This document shows positions 53,118 through 60,904 of a stretch of 64,000 bases of DNA, in pieces. The stretch's first letter is position 1, and the number at the start of each line of letters is the position of its first letter. A model generated the notes under the pieces. That model was not told where the DNA came from. It worked only from the letters and a program-made list of their open reading frames with translations, and made no database searches. The stretch lies in NCBI RefSeq assembly GCF_001598695.1, contig NZ_BCZK01000008.1, positions 186,001 to 250,000 on the forward strand. Direction: 5' to 3'. Position numbers and translations under genes: made by a program. Source of the DNA: Klebsiella oxytoca NBRC 105695 (lineage in GTDB: Bacteria > Pseudomonadota > Gammaproteobacteria > Enterobacterales > Enterobacteriaceae).

Positions 53118-54509
53118 TTATATAACAATCAGTAACGGGTTATCCCCAGGATTGTTATCGCCCGTAAAAATCTTACTGGCAAGTATCAGATAGCCACTCA
53201 GTTTCTGAAAGCGCCCTTCCCGTTGTTCATTCTGGTACAACTGGCAGGTATACATCGTGCCATTGTCCTGCCGATGATGCCCCAGTCTCTCAAATGCTTT
53301 CTGAAGCCTGGCTTTATCCTCTCCTGGCGCGTTCGTCTCCGTCAGATACTGGTGAAAAATCCCCGGCGCACGCAGAAACACGTAACCGGCGACCAGATGA
53401 ATCCGCCCTTCAGGCTTGTTCGGAATCAGACTACCGGAACGGCATCCCGTGACCAGCCATTGCCAGAATACCTCTCCGGGATCGTTCAACTCGGCCGATG
53501 GCGGGATTTCTCCGATTTCTGCTGCATCAACGCTGGCGAAGCCCATCATTGCCAGCAACGCGTCAGTATCATCCGGCTCTTGCTGCTCATCCGGGAATAT
53601 CAGGTCAGCATCCGACACAGGAGCAGGTTCCGCTACCGAAAGGATTTCCTCTTCGGAATACGACGCAACCAGCTCCGTCGTATCATCAGATAGCCCGGAC
53701 AGCAACGTGCCACCCTGCAATGGTTCAGCCTGAACCGGAACTATTGTGGCCGGTGCAACCAGTGCCTCACTTTCTGGCGCTCCGGCAGTGAGGCGAATAG
53801 CTTCCGTTACAATAGCGTTGACCACACCCGACTGCGCCCGGAAGCCAGTCAGGTACGTTGACAGGGTCTTGATGGCCTCTGGCCAGCTGCTCAGCCAGAC
53901 AATCGCTTCAGGAGGAATAACCTTCCATGCCAGCATGGCACCAAAACTCTGCAACCGTTCCGGAGACGGTTCCGGCGCAAAACGAAAGCGATAAGGTTCC
54001 GGAGGCGTATCCAGTAGCGGAAACCAGCGTTTGCCGTTCTCCAGCTCGACGTGAAGATGGCAAAGATATTCAAGCGAATGCAACATTGCCGCATAGACCA
54101 CCACCGCATTCCAGGCCGCGCTTTGCGCCGCCTGTTCTTCTGGCGGTGCGCCAACCGGCAACATGTAACTTTTCGACAATCGCGCCGCATACGACACCGT
54201 TTCCAGCATATAGTCAGCCATCCCTCCGGGACGGGCATACGGCCCACTTTCCGTAAGAGGAAATTGCTGCATCAGCGCCATGCAATGCTCCAGCGGAGCA
54301 AGGTAATACTGTCGATACATGTCTTTCGGCAGGGAGGAATAATCCCAGAGCGATTGCAGCCACTGCTGACGCCGGGTTGTCACCAGCAGTTCGCTGGCAG
54401 TCATGGGCAGAAAGTAGCCAGGAGGCAAAGAGGGTTCTATCGCCTTAACGGTCGGCGGAGCATCCGGGCGTGAACGCCCCGGACGGAGAAAAGATTTCAG
54501 ATTCAACAT
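53118..54509 (-). CDS. TraI_2-type (MOBH-family-like) putative relaxase
   Basis: A 463-residue protein with a TraI_2-like N-terminal region (about 30-225) and a TraI_2_C-like winged region at the C-terminus (DPGEVFWQWLVTGCRSGSLIPN, about 355-445). An acidic low-complexity linker joins them. MOBH relaxases normally carry an HD-domain metal site (H..H and LLHD); here those positions read ESGPYARPGGMADYMLE and AMLHSLEYL, so the usual metal ligands are not apparent. It may be a divergent subfamily or a non-catalytic relative. It is next to the integrase, a common ICE layout. Confidence 0.7.
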   Translation of the reverse strand: MLNLKSFLRPGRSRPDAPPTVKAIEPSLPPGYFLPMTASELLVTTRRQQWLQSLWDYSSLPKDMYRQYYLAPLEHCMALMQQFPLTESGPYARPGGMADYMLETVSYAARLSKSYMLPVGAPPEEQAAQSAAWNAVVVYAAMLHSLEYLCHLHVELENGKRWFPLLDTPPEPYRFRFAPEPSPERLQSFGAMLAWKVIPPEAIVWLSSWPEAIKTLSTYLTGFRAQSGVVNAIVTEAIRLTAGAPESEALVAPATIVPVQAEPLQGGTLLSGLSDDTTELVASYSEEEILSVAEPAPVSDADLIFPDEQQEPDDTDALLAMMGFASVDAAEIGEIPPSAELNDPGEVFWQWLVTGCRSGSLIPNKPEGRIHLVAGYVFLRAPGIFHQYLTETNAPGEDKARLQKAFERLGHHRQDNGTMYTCQLYQNEQREGRFQKLSGYLILASKIFTGDNNPGDNPLLIVI

Positions 54510-54604
54510 AGCAGAAGCCTGTTAAGTGGAAATTCCGCTACGTTAAACGCTGGTTCTCATTGGGCAATCAACAACTCACAATTCGATTTCGAACTTTTAA
54601 CCTG

Positions 54605-55474
54605 TCAGGCCAGCACGCTTCTGGCAAGATCAACAAGGTTCATTTTCCTGTTAGCTTCATTTTTACTGTTTATCAGTTTCAGGAAATAGTCGTGTTCAAA
54701 AATAATTTCCCTTTTGCATACCGTTTCCTGTTTTGAGTTCGCAATATTGAACTCAATACTTTCAGACAACGTATGTTGATCAACATGGCGACGATGTCTG
54801 ATGAAACTAAAACTCAAATCGCAGAATTTTTTATCGTCCTTAATATCAATTTGCCCATTGGCATTCCAGGTTAAATCTGGTCGTCTGGTTAAGAGTTCTT
54901 CGGTAAATTTTGCATCGAAAAATATCCGTCCTCTCAACCGCTTAGCCTGCATCATGTATGCAAATACCCAAGGTATATTCTGCCGTGTTGCTCCCCTGTA
55001 GCGCCAGCCTTCAGCCGCACGGTATTCTTCAAGCATCTGTTTCGCCAGGGCAAATGAGATCCTCATTCCAGTTCCCTTTTCTAACAGGTAAATAACCCGG
55101 TCAAATTGCTCAATTAAGGTTTGTTTTATCAATACAGCAAGTTCACTACCCGCCGCTCGCCGATCATCTTTCGTTAGATGCTTATTCTTGCTGGCATATG
55201 GGCACCACTCATATTCTTCCTTATCAACACGACCTTTCAACGGTACAGCCACGGCACCGGCAGTCGGGAAGAAGTGCTTCCCATACGGCGCATCACGCTC
55301 AAGCATTCCTATAATCTGGATCGGGTTGTCACAAGCCGGGCAAACCGCAAACCATCCCTGGTGACCATTAATTGGCTGATACCAGGGAGCCTGCTTTTTC
55401 GTAACCTGATCAAAGTTCTCCTGGGTAATCTTGTGAACCTGCTGTGTATCAACGGAAATTTTGAATACATCCAT
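54605..55474 (-). CDS. Hypothetical protein of the conjugative element
   Basis: A 289-residue soluble protein I do not recognise. A CPACDN motif at about residue 47 and a later WCPYASKNKH segment could contribute to a zinc site. The middle (about 120-190) is rich in Leu/Ala/Glu helices and the C-terminal part is strongly charged. It starts 9 bases after the small upstream gene, so they are co-translated. No DNA-binding or membrane motif is clear. Confidence 0.75.
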   Translation of the reverse strand: MDVFKISVDTQQVHKITQENFDQVTKKQAPWYQPINGHQGWFAVCPACDNPIQIIGMLERDAPYGKHFFPTAGAVAVPLKGRVDKEEYEWCPYASKNKHLTKDDRRAAGSELAVLIKQTLIEQFDRVIYLLEKGTGMRISFALAKQMLEEYRAAEGWRYRGATRQNIPWVFAYMMQAKRLRGRIFFDAKFTEELLTRRPDLTWNANGQIDIKDDKKFCDLSFSFIRHRRHVDQHTLSESIEFNIANSKQETVCKREIIFEHDYFLKLINSKNEANRKMNLVDLARSVLA

Positions 55475-55483
55475 TGTTATGCC

Positions 55484-55708
55484 TCATGACGGGTATCCCA
55501 GCGCAGTATGGTTAGCGATAAGACACCACCAGTCCGCGCCAATTTCAGGTACATGGCCGTGCTCCTCTGCCACCTTCAGACATGAGAGTATCGTTTCAAG
55601 GGAAACGGCGAAATGATCATGACCATTATCAAGCACAAAAACTGCACTGCTGTCACAGCAGTCAACATCAATATGAGTACGCGTTACAGCAAGAGTGTTA
55701 TCTTTCAT
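55484..55708 (-). CDS. Small hypothetical protein
   Basis: A 74-residue protein from MKDNTLAVTRTHIDVDCCDS with an acidic bias and four Cys. A longer in-frame start 35 codons upstream lacks a ribosome site, whereas this ATG has aaaagg at suitable spacing. It is coupled to the following hypothetical gene. Function unknown. Confidence 0.65.
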   Translation of the reverse strand: MKDNTLAVTRTHIDVDCCDSSAVFVLDNGHDHFAVSLETILSCLKVAEEHGHVPEIGADWWCLIANHTALGYPS

Positions 55709-55793
55709 CAGTAAGACCTTTTTATTGGATAAAAACGAAAACATATCCCGATGAGCTAAGTGAACAATCAAAAACTCTATCCCCAAAAATGAA

Positions 55794-55815
55794 AAATGCC
55801 CCCGCAGGAGCATTT
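55794..55815 (-). terminator. Terminator after the exonuclease gene
   Basis: Read leftward: AAATGCTCC-TGCG-GGGGCATTT followed by TTCATTTTT. It lies 25 bases after the exonuclease stop and separates it from the 74-residue gene downstream. Confidence 0.75.
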
Positions 55816-55839
55816 CAGGTAAAAAGTGAACCGTTCCCC

Positions 55840-56685
55840 CTAAAACTCTCGCATTTCACACTGCAACTGAGAGTAATATTCAGCAATGGCATTCACGACT
55901 TGTGCCGTCATTACAGCGTCGGTCACGGCAGAATGTGCCAGCCCGGTCCAGGTCAAGCCAGCCTGACTGGCCGCATTGGCTAGTGATATGGTGCCGTAAC
56001 GGTTGGTAGCACCATAGTACCTGGCAGAAAGCATCATTGCGCAGTGAGTTGTCAGGGAACCCAGCCAGTGAGCAGGATCGTTGTGCGCTGCCGCCGTCTG
56101 CTTCAAGATACGTATATCAAAACTAGCATTGAAAATTACCAACGGTCGCTGGCCGATATGGAATTGCAGTCGTTCTGCCACATCAGACCAACAGGGAGCA
56201 TCGACCAGTGCTACGTCATCAATTCCATGCACTGCTGAGGCTTCCGGACTGATACTCACGGTAGGTTTCAAGCGGGTCTCATATACTACGCAGCCCAAAG
56301 CATCTACCAGGCCGATTTCCAGCGCCTCAGCCTTAGCATCGAGTCCTGTTGTTTCGGTATCAAGAAAAAGAGGCTCCTGACTGAGCCAGTTATGTGCCTG
56401 TACGGCGCATCGCCCTCTTTCGCTTTTCAGTTTGGCCTGTATCGCCAACCGGGCACTCGCCTGCTGCTGTTTTTCTGTTTGGGGGCGTTTTTCGCGCATG
56501 GGGATGCAATCAGATATTTTGTAAACTCCATATTTACCGCCATAACTGCTTTTATACCATTTTACCGGCACTGCCCCGGGAGCGGGTTTCATCCTGAATT
56601 CATCACGAAGCCGTCCTTTAGTGAAACATTTATTCTCCACCAGAGCCGCATTTCGACGGTCTTTTAAATCATCATTATTCATCAT
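55840..56685 (-). CDS. DnaQ-like DEDDh 3'-5' exonuclease
   Basis: A 281-residue protein. The N-terminal 100 residues are basic, with a CFTKGRLRDEFRMKPAPGAVP segment that may bind nucleic acid. The exonuclease domain (about 105-275) has ExoI FLDTETTGLDA, ExoII region VIFNASFDIRIL and ExoIII AHSAVTDAVMTAQV, giving the DEDDh set. It is probably involved in processing or protecting transferred DNA (inference). The start is the first of two adjacent ATGs after gaggtcaggg. It overlaps a small upstream ORF by 11 bases. Confidence 0.85.
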   Translation of the reverse strand: MMNNDDLKDRRNAALVENKCFTKGRLRDEFRMKPAPGAVPVKWYKSSYGGKYGVYKISDCIPMREKRPQTEKQQQASARLAIQAKLKSERGRCAVQAHNWLSQEPLFLDTETTGLDAKAEALEIGLVDALGCVVYETRLKPTVSISPEASAVHGIDDVALVDAPCWSDVAERLQFHIGQRPLVIFNASFDIRILKQTAAAHNDPAHWLGSLTTHCAMMLSARYYGATNRYGTISLANAASQAGLTWTGLAHSAVTDAVMTAQVVNAIAEYYSQLQCEMREF

Positions 56686-56821
56686 CCCTGACCTCTGTTT
56701 GTTTAAATGAACGTTGTTTTTGCTGCCCAAGGCCCCGGACTACCTTGTATCGGCAGTGATAACGCGCAGTCTGGTTAAACAAAAAGATAAATTCCGCTAT
56801 ATGCGAATTGTGGTTTTCCAT
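56675..56821 (-). CDS. Small ORF coupled to the exonuclease gene
   Basis: A 48-codon frame (MENHNSHIAEFIFLFNQTARY..., ending VRDDE) whose stop overlaps the exonuclease start. Its ATG is preceded by the fifth copy of the repeated A/B/C leader, with ggaaacatcc as ribosome region. Because the leader copies all precede genes, this is probably expressed. No homology recognised. Confidence 0.5.
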   Translation of the reverse strand: MENHNSHIAEFIFLFNQTARYHCRYKVVRGLGQQKQRSFKQTEVRDDE

Positions 56822-56882
56822 AAGGATGTTTCCGTAAATAAAGAGGAAACATCCCTCAGGGGAATGTTTCCCCTGAGAGGTG
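56822..56882 (-). promoter_or_regulatory. Repeated structured leader, copy 5
   Basis: Read leftward: segment A CAGGGGAAACAT, B ATTCCCCTGA, C GGATGTTTCCTC followed by TTTATTTA, and ribosome region CGGAAACATCC before the ATG at 56821. A can pair with B or with C, and C is perfectly complementary over 10 bases (ggatgtttcc / ggaaacatcc) to the ribosome region. The other copies are at 57852, 58267, 59052 and 59607. Confidence 0.7.
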
Positions 56883-56915
56883 ACGGGTCGATTAAATCAA
56901 CGTTGGTAAAGTTGG

Positions 56916-57851
56916 TTACGCTGCCAGCGCCTGCTCCCGCAACACCAGGTATTCAAATGCTTCCCGGGCAAAGCGAGCGGCACGAAATACAGCGCGGTTG
57001 TCTTCCTTCAGCGTTTGCAGCCACGAGGCAATATAGCTCTCATGTTGCAGGTCGCCATGAATGCCAAGTTCAGCACACAGAAATGCCGATCCCATCTCCG
57101 CTATCAGCTCCTCAAATCCATAAACCGGATCGCCGAACTTCTTCGAAGTGGAAACAATGCCTTCACGCGCCAGTCGCGAAGCGTGCCCGGTGGAATGCAC
57201 CAGTTCATGCAACAGCGTACTGTAGTAGTCTTCCGCCGAATCAAACTGAGCGGCTTCCGGCATCATAATGTGGTCAACACCCGGGCGGTAATAGGCACGA
57301 TCCTGATGACGATGTATCACAGATACGCCGCTACAGGCTGCTATCTGTTCTGCCCGGGTGATACGCTTCACGTCGGGCAAAAACGGTATTTCCGGATAAA
57401 GATTGTCGGGCAGGTTTTCACACTGCTCAACGTTGAAGAGGTGGAAGCTGGTCATAAAACAGCGATCCCGCATGACCACCTCGCCGTTCTCATCAAACAC
57501 CGGCTGGCCGCTGTCATCCGTTGCCTCTTTCTGGAACGGTTTAAACAGTGTCACCAGCGTCGATTTTTCACCTTTCCGGACATGACCACCGGCATCCAGC
57601 GCCTGTTTGAACGTCAGCCAGCGATTGGAATAAAATCCCTTATCGGCAGCATCGATCCATAACAGCATCACGTTAATACCGCTGTAGTTCCGACCAGTGA
57701 TGGCATTAGCAGGCAAACCCTCTTTTCCGGTTTGCCATGCTTTACGCCAGGGCGTCGTCCCGTTCTCCAGCGCCGTAATAATCTTATCGGTTACGGTCTG
57801 GAATAAATCCTGCCGTGGGGCAGATTTACGGTGAGTTGTTTTCTTCGTCAT
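56916..57851 (-). CDS. ArdC-family antirestriction protein
   Basis: A 311-residue protein with an N-terminal ArdC-type single-stranded DNA-binding domain (about 10-130; TPWRKAWQTG, NYSGINVMLLW) and a C-terminal zincin-like metallopeptidase domain with HELVHSTGH (about residue 215). ArdC proteins protect incoming single-stranded DNA from restriction. It is preceded by repeated leader copy 4 and lies among other anti-restriction genes. Confidence 0.88.
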   Translation of the reverse strand: MTKKTTHRKSAPRQDLFQTVTDKIITALENGTTPWRKAWQTGKEGLPANAITGRNYSGINVMLLWIDAADKGFYSNRWLTFKQALDAGGHVRKGEKSTLVTLFKPFQKEATDDSGQPVFDENGEVVMRDRCFMTSFHLFNVEQCENLPDNLYPEIPFLPDVKRITRAEQIAACSGVSVIHRHQDRAYYRPGVDHIMMPEAAQFDSAEDYYSTLLHELVHSTGHASRLAREGIVSTSKKFGDPVYGFEELIAEMGSAFLCAELGIHGDLQHESYIASWLQTLKEDNRAVFRAARFAREAFEYLVLREQALAA

Positions 57852-57916
57852 ATGCCATTCCCGTCAATAAAAAAACGGGGATGGCTCCCGAACGGGGAAC
57901 AATCCCCGTTTGGGTT
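57852..57916 (-). promoter_or_regulatory. Repeated structured leader, copy 4 (ardC)
   Basis: Read leftward: A AACGGGGATT, B GTTCCCCGTTC, C CCATCCCCGTT followed by seven Ts, then ribosome region GACGGGAATGG before the ardC ATG. A pairs perfectly with B (aacgggga / tccccgtt) or with C (aacggggat / atccccgtt). C also matches the ribosome region at 8 of 9 positions. The C stem plus T-run looks like an intrinsic terminator. Confidence 0.75.
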
Positions 57917-57927
57917 AAAGTAAAAAG

Positions 57928-58266
57928 TCAGTCCATCGCAGCCATAGCTAACGATTCATCCAGGCCAACCTTGAAAAAATGATCCCAGGTTCCCGGGCAC
58001 ACTGTTCTGGCAAGCTCCATAACCTCATCGAAAAGAGCCTTGCATGAAGGGTGCGCATAACGCGGCAAATCGCCAACACATCCCCGTGCAAAAGTTCGGG
58101 CCAGACTGGCAATCGTCCACTGATTATCCGTGAAGTTATCCTCATCCGGTTGTGTTCCGATATCCAGACGTTCGAATGCGGCCACAACCAACAAATCACC
58201 TTCAAGTTTTGCCAGCTCGCATAAATCTTCAGCAGAAAATACGCTATTTGTCTGGTCTGTCATCAT
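57928..58266 (-). CDS. Hypothetical leading-region protein
   Basis: A 112-residue acidic protein (MMTDQTNSVFSAEDLCELAKLEGDLLV...). Not recognised. The C-terminal ending (DESLAMAAMD) resembles that of the neighbouring KlcA-type protein (SVEIMAAID). Position between ArdC and KlcA/ArdB suggests an anti-defence or establishment role, which is inference. The start is the first of two ATGs after gaggaact; leader copy 3 precedes it. Confidence 0.7.
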   Translation of the reverse strand: MMTDQTNSVFSAEDLCELAKLEGDLLVVAAFERLDIGTQPDEDNFTDNQWTIASLARTFARGCVGDLPRYAHPSCKALFDEVMELARTVCPGTWDHFFKVGLDESLAMAAMD

Positions 58267-58333
58267 GGTCAGTTCCTCAATAATTAAAAAGGAACCGTCC
58301 TCCCCACCGGGAAACGAGTTCCCTGTAGGGGCG
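58267..58333 (-). promoter_or_regulatory. Repeated structured leader, copy 3
   Basis: Read leftward: A ACAGGGAACTC, B GTTTCCCG, C GGACGGTTCC followed by TTTTTAATTATT, then ribosome region TTGAGGAACTGACC. A:B (gggaa / ttccc) and A:C (ggaac / gttcc) are alternatives, and C can pair with ggaac in the ribosome region. Confidence 0.7.
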
Positions 58334-58387
58334 ATATGGATTGATGTAATCAGGCAGAAAAATCCCTGCACGGGCTAAAGTAAAAAA

Positions 58388-58786
58388 TCAGTCTATCGCG
58401 GCCATAATCTCGACCGATTCAGAGTGATCCAACGCGTAATCACGTAAAGCGTGGTAAAGCAGGATATCGCTGTCCTCTTCCGTCGTATTGGCGATCTGCC
58501 CGAGGGCAAACAACGACAGCGTGATGCCAAAAGCCTCTGCCGTCATGGTGCCTTCATAGCCATTCCCAGCCACGCTGACGCCATAAGTCAGACGGGAGTT
58601 GGGGACAAGATAGAATCCGTTGTTTGACAACGCCCGACCTTCCCACCGGCTGGTTTCTTCATAATCATCACCCAGACGCTTAGCCCACGCTAAAAACGGA
58701 GCCACGCGACGTGGAGTGTGCAGATATTTCAGAAGAACCAGGCCAAAGGGAACAGGTTGCATGTCAATCATCGTTACGTTATCCAT
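58388..58786 (-). CDS. KlcA/ArdB-family antirestriction protein
   Basis: A 132-residue protein with the family core NNGFYLVPNSRLTYGVSVAG and NGYEGTMTAEAFGITLSLFALGQ, like KlcA/ArdB proteins that inhibit type I restriction in vivo. The start MDNVTMIDMQPVPFG has a ggggag site; upstream in-frame codons are rejected because they overlap the preceding gene. It overlaps that gene by 8 bases. Confidence 0.85.
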   Translation of the reverse strand: MDNVTMIDMQPVPFGLVLLKYLHTPRRVAPFLAWAKRLGDDYEETSRWEGRALSNNGFYLVPNSRLTYGVSVAGNGYEGTMTAEAFGITLSLFALGQIANTTEEDSDILLYHALRDYALDHSESVEIMAAID

Positions 58787-59051
58787 GACATATCTCCCCG
58801 GAAGCCAGCACGCTGTTAACGCGTTCCTGCAAACGCTTCCTGGCAGAAAGAAAATTTCGCCGGTCACGTTCAGTTGCACGCTTGCAGTTGATATCCGCTG
58901 TGATTTCCAGTGCCATAATGGACTGACTACGCCAGGAAGCCCGTTCATCATTCCCCACGCAGGCACTGTAATGAACAATCGCCTGACGGAATAATCGCTC
59001 AGTCGTATTGCGATAATCCTCAACCGGAAGATAAGTGTATTTCGATGTCAT
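58779..59051 (-). CDS. Hypothetical protein upstream of klcA-like gene
   Basis: A 90-residue basic, helical protein (MTSKYTYLPVEDYRNTTERLF...). Not recognised. It is coupled to the KlcA/ArdB gene by an 8-base overlap and preceded by leader copy 2. The Arg-rich C-terminal half (CKRATERDRRNFLSARKRL) could contact nucleic acid. Confidence 0.65.
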   Translation of the reverse strand: MTSKYTYLPVEDYRNTTERLFRQAIVHYSACVGNDERASWRSQSIMALEITADINCKRATERDRRNFLSARKRLQERVNSVLASGEICHG

Positions 59052-59116
59052 ACTGATATCCCTGTGAATAAAAGCAGGGATTGCTCCCTGACGGGAAATC
59101 AATCCCCGCAAGGGTC
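59052..59116 (-). promoter_or_regulatory. Repeated structured leader, copy 2
   Basis: Read leftward: A GCGGGGATTG, B ATTTCCCGTC, C GCAATCCCTGC followed by TTTTATT, then ribosome region CACAGGGATATC. C can pair with A (ggggattg / caatccct with a wobble) or with the ribosome region (atccctg / cagggat, 7 of 7). Confidence 0.7.
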
Positions 59117-59126
59117 AAGTTAAGAT

Positions 59127-59321
59127 TTAAGCAAGGCAACCGTACTGGTGCCTGAAGCCGTGTTCCGTCAACGTTCTTTCTAATTTCCGGACCGCATCAA
59201 GCATTTCATCGCATTCGCTGTTAGTCATGACAAAGTCACGCATCGTGTTCCATGTCAGACTTTGAGTCAGATGCGACAATGCCAGAGCTTCGTCATCAGT
59301 CAGTTCAAGCTGAAGTGTCAT
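59127..59321 (-). CDS. Small hypothetical protein
   Basis: A 64-residue acidic helical protein (MTLQLELTDDEALALSHLTQ...). Not recognised. It starts 3 bases after the preceding gene, so they form a coupled pair under leader copy 1. Confidence 0.65.
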   Translation of the reverse strand: MTLQLELTDDEALALSHLTQSLTWNTMRDFVMTNSECDEMLDAVRKLERTLTEHGFRHQYGCLA

Positions 59322-59324
59322 CTC

Positions 59325-59606
59325 TTATTCTCCCAGGGTTACAACCAGCACATCATCAACATATCTGGCGACAAAGTTTTGCGTCCGTCTGTCGGTTTCG
59401 TCTCCCAGACGGACAAATAGCGTCAGCGAAAATGTCACCTGCTGAGAATCAGGATCTGAACGATGGCTCCAGGCATTCTGCGCGGCTTTAATCAGCGCAA
59501 ATTGCCGACGTTCCCACTGGGAAAAATCAAACACTTCAATAGTGTGTTCCCAGGCCGGGAGCGTGATAGAAACAGGCATAAATGCCAGAGATAAGCGATT
59601 CGTCAT
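59325..59606 (-). CDS. Hypothetical leading-region protein
   Basis: A 93-residue protein (MTNRLSLAFMPVSITLPAWEHT...). Not recognised; predicted mixed alpha/beta from the pattern. It is the first gene of the leftward anti-restriction series and sits just left of the left structured-repeat array. Leader copy 1 precedes it. Confidence 0.65.
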   Translation of the reverse strand: MTNRLSLAFMPVSITLPAWEHTIEVFDFSQWERRQFALIKAAQNAWSHRSDPDSQQVTFSLTLFVRLGDETDRRTQNFVARYVDDVLVVTLGE

Positions 59607-59672
59607 CGGTGTATTCCTTACGTAAAAAAGGGAACACCGATCCCCTGTGGGAAGCGTGTTCCCTTAGGGTGA
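59607..59672 (-). promoter_or_regulatory. Repeated structured leader, copy 1
   Basis: Read leftward: A AAGGGAACACGC, B GCTTCCCAC, C CGGTGTTCCC followed by TTTTTTACG, then ribosome region AAGGAATACACCG. A:C pairing is gggaacac / gtgttccc (8 base pairs). C matches the ribosome region except for one extra base. Confidence 0.75.
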
Positions 59673-59686
59673 GTGACAATATTGAT

Positions 59687-59866
59687 AGCGGAGAATCCGC
59701 TGTGGTCAGAAGTGTACCTTCATCGCGAAAGCGACCGTTGTTTTCAAAGGCTAAACAACGTTACCGCCCGAAGGCATCGTCTCTCAGGTCATGACGATTT
59801 TGGCTGGTAATCACCCGAAGGCGTCCCTCTCAGATTACCGGGACATTGGCTGTTGTCGGAGACAAC
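59687..59866 (+). repeat. Left structured-repeat array (two pseudoknot-like units)
   Basis: Order on the plus strand: hairpin agcgga-gaa-tccgct, gtgtacctt, hairpin tcgc-gaaa-gcga, hairpin cgttgttt / aaacaacg with loop tcaaaggct, then two repeat units. Unit 2 (59806-59851) is ggtaatc-acccgaaggc-gtccc-tctca-gattacc-gggac-attggct, in which ggtaatc pairs with gattacc and gtccc with gggac, interleaved. Unit 1 (59763-59805) has atcgtc / gacgat as the second stem. The array ends in gttgtc-gga-gacaac. Confidence 0.8.
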
Positions 59867-59919
59867 GGGTTAGCGTTTAAATGCTATCGCTTATATTCCA
59901 CAGAGGCAAGTGGGTTTAA

Positions 59920-60810
59920 TTATTCCTCGATATCCGGTTTATTATAGACACGTTCAATATAACGCCCCCGCCCATCACCGTGCCCCAGATCCATAGACAC
60001 CATTGCTTTCGCCTCATCGTCACTCATTCCTTTACTTTTATGATATTCCATTGCTTCACCCGCCCAGGCATATCGCAGACTATGAGGCGCATATTTCCCA
60101 ACTAATCCCGCATCTCTGACAATATTTCGATAACGATCAATCGCTGATTTCAGATCCGGTTTATCAACCAGCTTACCATTCTGTTCAGCAGCAACTTTCA
60201 GAGCATGATTAACAGCACTTAGCATTTTATCGCGATCTATAACCGTCGTATCTCTTGGCCGTCCTCCTTTTGTACCAAATACGATTCTGACACGATCATC
60301 ACCACGTGATAAAGCACGTTGCCAGGTTTTTAATGATTTAACAGATTGCACCGCTTCTTCTGTCCTCAGGCCAAAACAACGAGCAACCTGCATTGCAGCT
60401 GCTACGCCAACGTCTTGCTTATCTGAATAAGCGAACGCTGCGAGATAGCGTTCGCTACTAATTGCGACTTTAGTACCGTCACGACTGGCATCGGATAATC
60501 CGAGAGCTGAATTACTTAATTTCTCATGACCAGGATCGGCAAGTTTTGTCCGACCGGCAACGGTCAGAATATTTCTGATTGCGGCCATCTCATTCTGCAT
60601 TGTTCTTTTAGATATCCCTTCGGCCTGACGACTCTTCACATACAGCTCAATATGATTGGCTTTTATATGTTTCACATCCCGAATCTGAATATTTAATTTA
60701 GCTATTCTCTCCGCCACACGGGTGGCGATCTTTGAACGATCCGCGATAGTCTTGAACCCACCACCTCCCTGCCTTGCCAGTGTAACCAGCTGCTTACTTA
60801 ATTTCGACAT
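59920..60810 (-). CDS. Second tyrosine recombinase (Integrase_1-type)
   Basis: A 296-residue tyrosine recombinase unlike the island integrase. The N-terminal domain is basic (about 1-110). The catalytic domain shows Arg in RCFGLRTEEAVQ, HSLRYAWAGEAM, LGHGDGRGRYIERVY with His and Tyr. Such proteins occur in conjugative elements next to anti-restriction genes; their substrates are unknown to me. It is flanked by the two structured-repeat arrays. A 36-codon ORF overlaps its start. Confidence 0.85.
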   Translation of the reverse strand: MSKLSKQLVTLARQGGGGFKTIADRSKIATRVAERIAKLNIQIRDVKHIKANHIELYVKSRQAEGISKRTMQNEMAAIRNILTVAGRTKLADPGHEKLSNSALGLSDASRDGTKVAISSERYLAAFAYSDKQDVGVAAAMQVARCFGLRTEEAVQSVKSLKTWQRALSRGDDRVRIVFGTKGGRPRDTTVIDRDKMLSAVNHALKVAAEQNGKLVDKPDLKSAIDRYRNIVRDAGLVGKYAPHSLRYAWAGEAMEYHKSKGMSDDEAKAMVSMDLGHGDGRGRYIERVYNKPDIEE

Positions 60811-60904
60811 ACTTGTCCTCCTTCACTAAAAAATACAGATCAAGCTCTTCTTCCGAAATAAGTAAACGAGCGCGATCTATATTCTGAATATTCACACAGA
60901 GCAT
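60794..60904 (-). CDS. Small ORF overlapping the recombinase start
   Basis: A 36-codon frame (MLCVNIQNIDRARLLISEEELDLYFLVKEDKYVEIK) ending 17 bases inside the recombinase gene. Its acidic/hydrophobic pattern looks protein-like, but no clear ribosome site precedes the ATG. It could be a coupling leader peptide. Weakly supported. Confidence 0.3.
   Translation of the reverse strand: MLCVNIQNIDRARLLISEEELDLYFLVKEDKYVEIK

Noticed and set aside
59687..59866. Thiamine pyrophosphate riboswitch, suggested by ctgaga on the minus strand
   Set aside because: The rest of the TPP aptamer core is missing, and ctgaga is simply the complement of the repeated tctcag word.
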